From Sphingopyxis sp. BE259 (GTDB lineage Bacteria; Pseudomonadota; Alphaproteobacteria; Sphingomonadales; Sphingomonadaceae), in contig NZ_JAVDWM010000001.1 in NCBI RefSeq assembly GCF_031457495.1, positions 1,848,001-1,912,000 on the forward strand: a stretch of 64,000 bases of DNA. Reading direction: 5' to 3'. A program made the position numbers and the translations under genes. The notes under the pieces were generated by a model. It worked only from the letters and a program-made list of their open reading frames with translations, searched no databases and was not told the DNA's origin. Below are positions 40,126 to 47,059 of the stretch, piece by piece (the stretch's first letter is position 1; every line of letters starts with the position of its first letter).

Positions 40126-40779
40126 ATGACGGGTCGCACCAATTATATTTTTGCCATGGCGCTGGGATTGACGGCGGCGGGGTGCCAGTCGGTGCCGGTC
40201 GTGCCGCCACTGCCGCCGTCGGCCGCCGACGAGCCGCCCGCATCGGGCAGCTGGCGCGCCACCGCGACCGATGCCGATAAAGAGCGGATTCGCGGCTGGT
40301 ACAGCAGCTGGGAAGCGGCGCTCGCCGATGCGCGGGCGAAGGGCTATGGCGCCGAGATCGACCGCGAAGGCGTGCTGCTGCAACCGATGGCGGCGCTGCC
40401 CAATGCGCATCTGCCCGCGGGCGATTATCGTTGCCGCACGATCAAGATCGGCGCCAAGGGACGCGGCGGGCTCAGCTATATCGCCTATGGCTGGTTCCGC
40501 TGCCGCGTCGCACCCGAACAGGGACTGTCCAGCCTGACCAAGCTCACCGGGTCGCAGCGCCCCGTCGGGCTGATCTTTCCCGATCATCTCAAGCGCCAGG
40601 TCTTCCTTGGCACGCTGGAACTGGGCGACGAGAAGATGGCGGTCAACTACGGCAGCGACCGGATGCGCGACATGGCGGGGATGGTCGAACGGATCGGCGA
40701 CAATCGCTGGCGACTGGTGCTGCCCGCCCCGGCGTATGAATCATTGGTCGACGTGATCGAATTGGTGCCGGGGGGCTGA
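40126..40779 (+). CDS. DUF4893 domain lipoprotein
   Basis: A 217-residue predicted lipoprotein: signal peptide with lipobox T-A-A-G-C near residue 21, a Pro-rich linker, then the DUF4893 domain (about 50-215) with R-G-W-Y-S-S-W-E-A-A-L-A-D-A, D-Y-R-C-R-T-I-K-I-G and W-F-R-C. The family is common in sphingomonads and of unknown function. The ATG is preceded by GGAGA. Confidence 0.8.
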   Translation: MTGRTNYIFAMALGLTAAGCQSVPVVPPLPPSAADEPPASGSWRATATDADKERIRGWYSSWEAALADARAKGYGAEIDREGVLLQPMAALPNAHLPAGDYRCRTIKIGAKGRGGLSYIAYGWFRCRVAPEQGLSSLTKLTGSQRPVGLIFPDHLKRQVFLGTLELGDEKMAVNYGSDRMRDMAGMVERIGDNRWRLVLPAPAYESLVDVIELVPGG

Positions 40780-40806
40780 TCGCCATTTGAGAATAAGTCT
40801 TTACGC

Positions 40807-40934
40807 CCGTTCGTGTCGAGCGAAGTCGAGACATGCTTGAGGCGCGCTACGCTGCGGGGTGTCTCGACTTCCGGCAAATGCCGAAAGTTTATCCTGAGCG
40901 CCCACAGGGCAGTCGAAGGGCTCGACACGAACGG
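40807..40934. repeat. Palindromic repeat, family 6
   Basis: Outer arms CCGTTCGTGTCGAGC and GCTCGACACGAACGG are perfect complements; GAAGTCGAGACA and TGTCTCGACTTC form an inner pair. The right part has TCCTGAGC and CAGTCGAAGGG, which reappear as the insert within the repeat at 13428. It lies just upstream of the M20 hydrolase gene. Confidence 0.82.
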
Positions 40935-40969
40935 ATTAGGTTAGGCTCATAACAGCTTGATACGGGGGA

Positions 40970-42301
40970 ATGACGATGCAGAAGTTATGGACAGGCGCCG
41001 CCGCACTGGCGCTCGCGCTATCGGTCACCGCCCCCGCAGCGGCCCAGCAGCTTGGCGGCGAGGTGCAGAAACAGATGCCGTCGCTGATGAAAATCTATGA
41101 CGACCTGCACGCCAATCCCGAACTCAGCTTCATGGAGGTGCGTTCGGCGGGCATCCTCGCGGCGGAGGCGCGAAAGCTGGGGTTTACGGTGACCGAAAAG
41201 GTCGGCGGCACCGGCATCGTCGCGGTGATGAAGAACGGCCCCGGACCGGTGGTGATGGTCCGCGCCGACATGGACGGCCTGCCGGTAACCGAACAGACCG
41301 GGCTGCCTGGCGCGTCGAAGGTGCGCGTGACCACGGCGGAGGGCGTCGAGACCGGGGTGATGCACGCGTGCGGCCACGACACGCACATGACCGCTTGGGT
41401 CGGCGTCGCGCGGCTGATGGCGGCGAACAAGGCGAACTGGTCGGGGACGCTGGTAATGATCGGCCAGCCCGCCGAAGAGCGCGGCGCGGGCGCGCGCATG
41501 ATGCTGGAGGACGGGCTTTATACCCGTTTCCCCAAGCCGCAATATGCGCTGGCGTTCCACGATGCGGCGCAGTTTCCCGCCGGGATGATCGGCTATACCC
41601 CGGGCTATGCGCTCGCCAATGTCGATAGCGTCGATATCCTGGTGAAGGGCGTCGGCGGCCACGGCGCCTATCCGCAGACGACGAAGGATCCGATCGTGCT
41701 GGCAAGCCGCATCGTCGGCACGTTGCAGACTTTGGTGTCGCGCGAGATCAGCCCGCTCGACAGCGCCGTGGTGACCGTCGGCAGCTTCCACGCCGGAGCG
41801 AAGCATAATATCATTTCCGACGAGGCGCGGCTGCAACTGACCGTCCGCAGCTATTCCGACGAAGTTCGCAACCATTTGCTCGACGGGATCGCGCGGATCG
41901 CGAAGGGCGAGGCAATTGCGGCGGGAATTCCCGACGAAAAGATGCCGGTGGTCAGCGTCGCCAAGGACGAATTCACCCCCTCGACCTTCAACACCCCCGA
42001 TTTCACCGAGGACATGGCGGCGTATCTGAAAACCAGTTTTGGCGAGAAGCGCGTGATGCAGATCCCGCCGGTGATGGGCGGCGAAGATTTCGGCCGCTTC
42101 TCGCGCGACGACAAGGATATCAAAAGCCTGATCATCTGGGTCGGCGGCGTCCCGCAGGCCGAATATGACGCGGCGAAAAAGGAAGGCCGGACCCTGCCGA
42201 GCCTGCACTCGCCTTTCTGGGCGCCCGAAGCGGACAAGGTGATCGCGACCGCGACCGAGGCGCTGACGGCGATGGCGATGAAGTTGATGGGGAAGAAGTA
42301 G
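40970..42301 (+). CDS. M20 family amidohydrolase (hippurate hydrolase-like)
   Basis: A 443-residue exported metallohydrolase. The signal peptide ends A-P-A-A-A-Q-Q. Metal-site motifs are M-H-A-C-G-H-D-T-H (about 128), the Glu pair in Q-P-A-E-E-R-G-A-G (about 167) and a late H in S-L-H-S-P-F-W. The dimerisation domain starts near 205 (V-K-G-V-G-G-H-G-A-Y-P). It probably removes an acyl group from an amino acid or small peptide in the periplasm. GGGGGA stands before the ATG. Confidence 0.9.
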   Translation: MTMQKLWTGAAALALALSVTAPAAAQQLGGEVQKQMPSLMKIYDDLHANPELSFMEVRSAGILAAEARKLGFTVTEKVGGTGIVAVMKNGPGPVVMVRADMDGLPVTEQTGLPGASKVRVTTAEGVETGVMHACGHDTHMTAWVGVARLMAANKANWSGTLVMIGQPAEERGAGARMMLEDGLYTRFPKPQYALAFHDAAQFPAGMIGYTPGYALANVDSVDILVKGVGGHGAYPQTTKDPIVLASRIVGTLQTLVSREISPLDSAVVTVGSFHAGAKHNIISDEARLQLTVRSYSDEVRNHLLDGIARIAKGEAIAAGIPDEKMPVVSVAKDEFTPSTFNTPDFTEDMAAYLKTSFGEKRVMQIPPVMGGEDFGRFSRDDKDIKSLIIWVGGVPQAEYDAAKKEGRTLPSLHSPFWAPEADKVIATATEALTAMAMKLMGKK

Positions 42302-42439
42302 AGCGAACGACCGAAAACCGGACGGGTGCGGCGCCGACGGTATGACGAGCGATTGGCGTGTTCGTTTGCTCAGATCGTCCTGTCGTGTCCCAAATAAATT
42401 GGGATGGACCTCATCCTGAGGCTGTGGTCAGCAAATGAT

Positions 42440-43261
42440 ATGTCCGCGAAAGAACATACGCTCGGCTTGTCCGCATATCTTAATGAACGGGAACTGGAAA
42501 TCCTTCGGCTGTTGGCGGCCGGACATACGGTAAAGACCATTGCCGCGCGTCTGGGCCGCTCGGAAACATCGATAAACGAGCGTTTACGTGCCGCCCGCCG
42601 CAAGACCGGACTTGGCAGCAGTCGCGAATTGGCGCGACTTTTGGACGCCCAGGAAATTTGTGACGAAAAAATCGATCTTCCGACGCAGCACTTCAACGTG
42701 GAGAACTGGCCGCACACCGGAACCATCGGGGTTCGGGGTTCGAAAGGAATCATCGTCATGTTCTTCTCCATATCCACGGTCGCCGCGGGACTCCTTGTCG
42801 CTTCCGTCCCCTCGGTCGATCAGGTCGCCACGCCGAACGGCGCCTACAGTACATCTTCGGACCAACGGCCGCTGGCCGGAAGCTGGTTGCTCGACGCATC
42901 GCTCATCCCGGAAAAGCAGCGCCCTCGACGGGTGACGATTGATTTCCGCCCATCACAGGACGGAAAATGGACGACACTCGTGGAGATTGTCGGGCCCGAC
43001 GGCTCCAGCAAGCGGGCGGAATCCACGGCTGCGCTTGATGGCGTTCCCGTGCCGATCACCGGCAATATGGGTTTCGACACCGTTGCCCTGCGCCAGCCGG
43101 CGCCTGGCACGTTGGTAATGACGTTGGGGAAGGACGGAACCCGGGTATCGACCCGTGTCTATACTGTCGCCAAGGATCAAAAATCGATGACGGAGACGAT
43201 TGTCTGGACTGCCGACAATCTTCCAAAACTGGAAACGACCCACTTTACCCGTATGGATTGA
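42440..43261 (+). CDS. LuxR-type HTH regulator with membrane span and extracytoplasmic domain
   Basis: A 273-residue protein with an unusual order. Residues 10-75 are a LuxR/GerE helix-turn-helix (LNERELEILRLLAAGHTVKT, I-A-A-R-L-G-R-S-E-T-S-I-N-E-R-L-R-A-A-R-R). Residues about 103-122 are a membrane segment (I-I-V-M-F-F-S-I-S-T-V-A-A-G). The rest (about 140-273) is a beta-rich domain beginning L-A-G-S-W-L-L-D, likely periplasmic. DNA binding at the inner face and sensing outside is a ToxR-like plan, but with a LuxR head. Start chosen at ATG 42440; the one at 42404 is possible. Ligand and target unknown. Confidence 0.75.
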   Translation: MSAKEHTLGLSAYLNERELEILRLLAAGHTVKTIAARLGRSETSINERLRAARRKTGLGSSRELARLLDAQEICDEKIDLPTQHFNVENWPHTGTIGVRGSKGIIVMFFSISTVAAGLLVASVPSVDQVATPNGAYSTSSDQRPLAGSWLLDASLIPEKQRPRRVTIDFRPSQDGKWTTLVEIVGPDGSSKRAESTAALDGVPVPITGNMGFDTVALRQPAPGTLVMTLGKDGTRVSTRVYTVAKDQKSMTETIVWTADNLPKLETTHFTRMD

Positions 43262-43282
43262 TCGTGGCCTAGCTTGCCGCGA

Positions 43283-43371
43283 AGCGGGACCCCGGATCAA
43301 GTTCGGGGTGACGAAAGAGAACGCGGCTCCCCCCAACGTTGTTACCCCGGGTCAAGCCCGGGGTGACGATG
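43283..43371. repeat. Family 1 repeat, two partial copies
   Basis: A right arm (ACCCCGGATCAAGTTCGGGG) and a complete short palindrome (TACCCCGGGTCAAGCCCGGG with GTGACGATG) lie about 40 bases apart. Between 43262 and 43929 I see no protein-coding gene; the stretch holds this repeat, the dispersed element at 43447-43636, and the promoter and leader of the DUF465 gene. Confidence 0.7.
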
Positions 43372-43446
43372 GTTTTTTGTCGCAAGGTTGGGTCTGAAGA
43401 GCTGGCACCGCGCGCGCCAAGCCAGCCGATCCTATATTGCACACCC

Positions 43447-43636
43447 GGCCCGCGCGGGCCTTTCCTACATCACCCATTTGTGGTTCACTTTGTCCGATGA
43501 TCAGCCTGATGAGTCTCTCGGCATCCCGTCGTGACGGCCCGGCCAACGGGCGCGCCGCAGCGCATTAAGGGCGCCTGACGGAGAGAAATACCAAAGCGCG
43601 CGCCTCATTGGGCTGAACTTTACTGAACTTTGGACT
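43447..43636. other. Unclassified dispersed element, copy B
   Basis: It opens with a perfect 14-base palindrome GGCCCGCGCGGGCC (43447-43460), followed at once by TTTCCTACAT (43461-43470). Then come TTCACT (43484), a GACGG-GAAA block near 43577 and the tandem CTGAACTTTA, CTGAACTTTG (43613-43632) plus GAC. The landmarks, their order and their spacing match copy A at 13551-13735, while the sequence between them has diverged. No coding frame is apparent. Confidence 0.5.
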
Positions 43637-43737
43637 GTGCCAACCCGCTGCTCCCATCGCGATCGCGCTCGAACGGCCGTCTTGCGAGCCCTTGGCGCCA
43701 GGCCGCACAGATTTTGCGCCAATATGACGGGTGCGGT

Positions 43738-43764
43738 CTTGAAACCGTCACATGCCCCACCTAA
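43738..43764 (+). promoter_or_regulatory. Heat-shock sigma-32-like promoter
   Basis: CTTGAAA at 43738-43744, an 11-base spacer, then CCCACCT at 43756-43762 fits the sigma-32 pattern CTTGAAA-N11-16-CCCATnT with one or two changes. It would start a transcript with a leader of about 165 bases before the DUF465 gene. The call rests on sequence alone. Confidence 0.5.
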
Positions 43765-43800
43765 GTCGGTCTCATGCGGGCCGGGCCCCTCTGGCGTCGG

Positions 43801-43929
43801 CGGGATGTTTCCCGTCACGTGATGTCGGACCGCATCGGGTGACACCGATGCTCTGGGCCTACCTCCCCCCTACACCCGGGTCCAGCATCGGCGTCACCTG
43901 CTTGATTTTCAATCAGGAGGCCCATTTTC
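43801..43929 (+). promoter_or_regulatory. Structured 5' leader with ROSE-like hairpin over the ribosome binding site
   Basis: Three foldable parts lie in a row. CGGGA-TGTT-TCCCG forms a hairpin at 43801. GGTGACACCGATG (43838) pairs with CATCGGCGTCACC (43886) with one mismatch, and inside it CTGGGCCT (43853) pairs with GGGTCCAG (43878), around a C-rich loop. Finally CCTGCTTGATT (43897-43907) pairs with AATCAGGAGG (43911-43920), masking the ribosome binding site with one bulged G, as in ROSE RNA thermometers. GCATCGG and CCGATGC (43832-43851) offer an alternative hairpin. A thermosensor is inferred. Confidence 0.5.
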
Positions 43930-44112
43930 ATGACGCTTAATCCCAATCTCTATCGGCTCACCCTGCTGCATCGCCAGCTGGACGAGGCGGCGCGGCGCGA
44001 GGCGCGGCGGCGCGGGGCCGATCCCTTTCGGCTGCTGCGGCTGAAAACGCTGAAGCTGGCGGTCAAGCGGCGCTTGGCGGCGCTGTCGCTGCGTCCGGCG
44101 CTCGCGCGCTAA
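43930..44112 (+). CDS. YdcH/DUF465 family small protein
   Basis: A 60-residue basic helical protein. The pattern Y-R-L-T-L-L-H-R-Q-L-D-E-A-A-R-R-E near residues 8-25 followed by D-P-F-R-L-L-R-L-K-T-L-K-L-A-V-K-R-R matches YdcH/DUF465, a family of short coiled proteins of unknown role. The ATG follows AGGAGG at nine bases. It is the first gene after the heat-shock-like promoter and the structured leader and lies 72 bases before the terC gene, so the two may share a transcript. Confidence 0.7.
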   Translation: MTLNPNLYRLTLLHRQLDEAARREARRRGADPFRLLRLKTLKLAVKRRLAALSLRPALAR

Positions 44113-44115
44113 TTT

Positions 44116-44135
44116 CTTCCAATCGAGACTGGAAG
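44116..44135 (+). other. Small hairpin between the DUF465 and terC genes
   Basis: CTTCCA and TGGAAG are complements around ATCGAGAC. The rest of the 72-base gap has a GC-rich fold (CCGCCGGGGCGGC) and AGGGACA as the terC ribosome binding site. No yybP-ykoY-type aptamer landmarks were found. Confidence 0.35.
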
Positions 44136-44184
44136 CGTCGTCCCGCCGGGGCGGCGCCTTCTGGCGTTACCAGGGACAATCACC

Positions 44185-45171
44185 ATGGAATTTCTGTTTG
44201 CCGACTGGCTGGGCACCCCGGCCTGGTTCTGGCTGGCGTTTATCGCGCTAGTCGTGGCGCTCACCGCCTTTGACCTTGGCATCCTGAATAAAGAGAACAA
44301 GGAGATGGGGATCGGTGAGAGCTTGAAGCTCTCGGCGCTCTATATCGGCATCGCGATGGCGTTCGGCGCCTGGGTCTGGGCCGCGAAGGGCGGCGAGGCG
44401 GGGCTGCAATATTACACCGGCTTCTTCATCGAAAAGGCGCTGTCGATTGACAATATCTTTGTCATCTCGCTGATCTTCGCCACCTTCGCGATCCCGCCGC
44501 GCTACCAGTATCGCGCGCTTTTGTGGGGTATCGTCGCGGTGATCGTGCTGCGCGGGATCATGATCGCGGGCGGTGCGGCGCTGGTCACCGAATATGAATG
44601 GCTGCTCTATGTGTTTGCCGCCTTCCTGGTGTTCACGGGCATCAAGATGCTGTTTGCGGGCGAAAAGCCGATGGACGTCGCGGGCAATCCGGTGGTCAAA
44701 TGGCTGTCGCGGCACATCCCGATCACGAACGAGCTGCACGGTGAAAAGTTCTTTGTGCGCGTCCCCGATAGCAAGACCGGGAAGCTGGTGCTGGCGGCGA
44801 CGCCGTTGTTCCTCGCGCTCGTCGTGATCAACCTCGCGGATCTGGTATTCGCGGTCGACAGCGTCCCGGCGATCTTTGCGATCACCACCGATACGTTCAT
44901 CGTCTATACGTCGAACATCATGGCGATCCTGGGGCTGCGCGCGCTGTATTTCGCGCTGTCGGCAATGGTGCACCGCTTCCATTACCTCAAATATGCGCTG
45001 GCGCTGGTGCTGGTGTTCATCGGGTCGAAGATCTTCGTCGCCGATTTTATCCTGGGCGGCGACAAATTCCCGCCGCTGGTCAGCCTCGGCGTGACCGTCG
45101 CGCTGATCGCGGGCGGCATCATCTGGTCGCTGGTCAAGACCCGCGAGGAGGAAGAAGTCCTGCCGCAATGA
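44185..45171 (+). CDS. TerC/Alx family integral membrane protein
   Basis: A 328-residue protein with about nine membrane segments and the TerC acidic motifs: EKALSIDNIFV near residue 88 and F-A-V-D-S-V-P-A-I near 230, with the early F-D-L-G-I-L-N near 29. TerC/Alx proteins are implicated in manganese export and metal loading of exported proteins, and in tellurite or pH response. It follows the DUF465 gene in the same direction and may be heat-controlled through the shared leader. Three hairpins follow its stop. Confidence 0.92.
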   Translation: MEFLFADWLGTPAWFWLAFIALVVALTAFDLGILNKENKEMGIGESLKLSALYIGIAMAFGAWVWAAKGGEAGLQYYTGFFIEKALSIDNIFVISLIFATFAIPPRYQYRALLWGIVAVIVLRGIMIAGGAALVTEYEWLLYVFAAFLVFTGIKMLFAGEKPMDVAGNPVVKWLSRHIPITNELHGEKFFVRVPDSKTGKLVLAATPLFLALVVINLADLVFAVDSVPAIFAITTDTFIVYTSNIMAILGLRALYFALSAMVHRFHYLKYALALVLVFIGSKIFVADFILGGDKFPPLVSLGVTVALIAGGIIWSLVKTREEEEVLPQ

Positions 45172-45186
45172 CGCGATAACGAAAAT

Positions 45187-45275
45187 GTCCGCCGGAGGCC
45201 TTGCGGCTTCCGACGGACAGGCTTTCCTCCCCAGGAAAGCAGTGGAGGCGCGGGGGCTGGGTCGCTAGCCCCCGC
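45187..45275. terminator. Cluster of three hairpins between convergent terC and aceA
   Basis: Stem 1 pairs GTCCG-CCGGAGGCC with GGCTTCCG-A-CGGAC (45187-45218). Stem 2 is perfect, GCTTTCCT with AGGAAAGC (45221-45240). Stem 3 is perfect, GCGGGGGCT with AGCCCCCGC (45250-45275). No long T-run follows any of them, so they may act as ends for both transcripts without being classical terminators. Confidence 0.6.
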
Positions 45276-45326
45276 ACCAAGCGGGGTGGCGCGAGCGGGT
45301 GCAACGGGCCGCCCGCGCCGATCTCG

Positions 45327-46919
45327 TTATGCGGCGAACTGGTTCATCGTGTTGTCCTTGCCAGCGGCCTTCAGAGCCGCTTCGCCAGCGAAATATTCCT
45401 TATGGTCGTCGCCGATGTCGCTGCCCGACATGTTCTGGTGCTTGACGCAGGCGATCCCCTGGCGGATTTCTGCGCGCTGGACGCCCTTGACGTACCCCAG
45501 CATCGCCTCGTCGCCGAAATATTCCTTGGCGAGATTGTCGGTCGACAGCGCCGCGGTGTGATAGGTTGGCAGGGTGATCAGGTGGTGGAAGATGCCCGCC
45601 CGCTTCGCCGAATCGCGCTGGAAAGTACGAATGCGATTGTCGGCTTCGTCGCCAAGCGCGGTGCCGTCGTAATCGACGCTCATCAGCTTGGCGCGGTCAT
45701 AGGCGCTAACGTCCTTGCCCTCGGCCTGCCAGGCGTCGAACACCTGCTGGCGGAAGTTCAGCGTCCAGTTGAAGCTCGGCGAATTGTTGTACGCGAGCTT
45801 TGCGTTGGGAACGACTTCGCGGATGCGGTCGACCATGCCGGCGATCTGTTCGATGTGCGGCTTTTCGGTCTCGATCCACAGCAGGTCGGCGCCGTTCTGC
45901 AGGCTAGCAATGCAATCCATGACGCAGCGGTCCTCGCCCGTGCCGGGGCGAAACTGATAGAGGTTCGAGGGCAGGCGCTTCGGGCGCATCAGCTTGCCAT
46001 CGCGGTTGATCAGGACGTCGCCGGGGTTGCCCGCGCCGTCAACCTCTTCGCAATCGAGGAAGCTGTTATATTGGTCGGCGAGGTCGCCGGGCTCTTTCGA
46101 GAAAGCGATCTGCTTGGTCAGCCCCGCCCCCAGGCTGTCGGTGCGGGTGACGATGATGCCATCCTCGACGCCCAGTTCCATGAAGGCGTAGCGGCAGGCG
46201 CGGATTTTCGCGATGAAATCCTCGTGCGGTACGGTGACCTTGCCGTCCTGGTGGCCGCACTGCTTCTCATCCGAAACCTGGTTTTCGATCTGGAGCGCAC
46301 ACGCGCCGGCCTCGATCATCTTCTTGGCAAGGAGGTACGTCGCCTCGGCATTGCCGAAGCCCGCGTCGATGTCGGCGATGATCGGCACAACGTGCGTTTC
46401 GTGGTTGTCGATGCTTGCCTGAATCTGCTTCGCCTTCAGCTCGTCGCCTTCAGCGCGCGCGGCGTCGAGTTCGCGGAACAAGCCACCCAGCTCGCGCGCG
46501 TCAGCCTGGCGCAGGAAGGTGTAGATTTCTTCGATCAGCGCCGGAACGCTGGTCTTTTCGTGCATCGACTGATCGGGCAGCGGGCCGAATTCGCTGCGCA
46601 GCGCGGCGATCATCCAGCCAGACAGATAGATGTAGCGGCCCTTGACGTTGCCGAAATGCTTCTTGATCGAGATCATCTTCTGCTGCGCGATAAAGCCGTG
46701 CCAGCAGCCGAGCGACTGGGTGTAATTCGCGGGGTCGGCGTCATAGGCGGCCATGTCGGCACGCATGATGCGCGCAGTATAGCGGGCGACGTCGAGGCCG
46801 GTGCGGAACTTGTTCTGGGCGCGCATGCGGGCGATGCTTTCGCCGCTGATGCCATCCCATGTGCCGTCGTAATCGCGGATGAGGCGGCCTGCCTGTGCCA
46901 TGTCTTCCTGGTAACCCAT
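45327..46919 (-). CDS. aceA: Isocitrate lyase
   Basis: A 530-residue enzyme of the glyoxylate cycle that splits isocitrate into succinate and glyoxylate. The catalytic Cys lies in E-K-Q-C-G-H-Q (near residue 220), a slight change from the usual K-K-C-G-H, with downstream W-I-E-T-E-K-P and N-S-P-S-F-N-W blocks in place. The length matches the larger single-chain form known from alphaproteobacteria. It lets the cell grow on acetate and fatty acids. The regulator gene at 47060 is divergent and its family controls this enzyme elsewhere. Confidence 0.95.
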   Translation of the reverse strand: MGYQEDMAQAGRLIRDYDGTWDGISGESIARMRAQNKFRTGLDVARYTARIMRADMAAYDADPANYTQSLGCWHGFIAQQKMISIKKHFGNVKGRYIYLSGWMIAALRSEFGPLPDQSMHEKTSVPALIEEIYTFLRQADARELGGLFRELDAARAEGDELKAKQIQASIDNHETHVVPIIADIDAGFGNAEATYLLAKKMIEAGACALQIENQVSDEKQCGHQDGKVTVPHEDFIAKIRACRYAFMELGVEDGIIVTRTDSLGAGLTKQIAFSKEPGDLADQYNSFLDCEEVDGAGNPGDVLINRDGKLMRPKRLPSNLYQFRPGTGEDRCVMDCIASLQNGADLLWIETEKPHIEQIAGMVDRIREVVPNAKLAYNNSPSFNWTLNFRQQVFDAWQAEGKDVSAYDRAKLMSVDYDGTALGDEADNRIRTFQRDSAKRAGIFHHLITLPTYHTAALSTDNLAKEYFGDEAMLGYVKGVQRAEIRQGIACVKHQNMSGSDIGDDHKEYFAGEAALKAAGKDNTMNQFAA

Positions 46920-46984
46920 CGTCTTTGTCCTTGAGAGGAGGTGATGGGTGGATACTGGCGAAGGTGCCGCGGAAAGTGAAAAGC

Positions 46985-47038
46985 TTTGTCAATAATATTT
47001 GTCAAATATGGTCTATCGGTGTAAATCGGCGTGTAAAT
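46985..47038. promoter_or_regulatory. Candidate operator between aceA and its regulator
   Basis: Two direct repeat pairs lie in an AT-rich island: TTTGTCAA at 46985 and 46998 (13-bp period) and GTGTAAAT at 47019 and 47031 (12-bp period). They stand between the divergent starts of aceA (46919) and the RamB/ScfR-like regulator (47060), the expected place for autoregulation and aceA control. Confidence 0.55.
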
Positions 47039-47059
47039 TAGTAAAGAAAGTTACAGGCG

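Noticed and set aside
44113..44184. yybP-ykoY manganese riboswitch before terC
   Set aside because: TerC genes often have one, but the 72-base gap is too short and lacks the conserved aptamer landmarks.
45201..46934. 577-residue open frame antisense to isocitrate lyase
   Set aside because: aceA has full family motifs; the antisense product has none.
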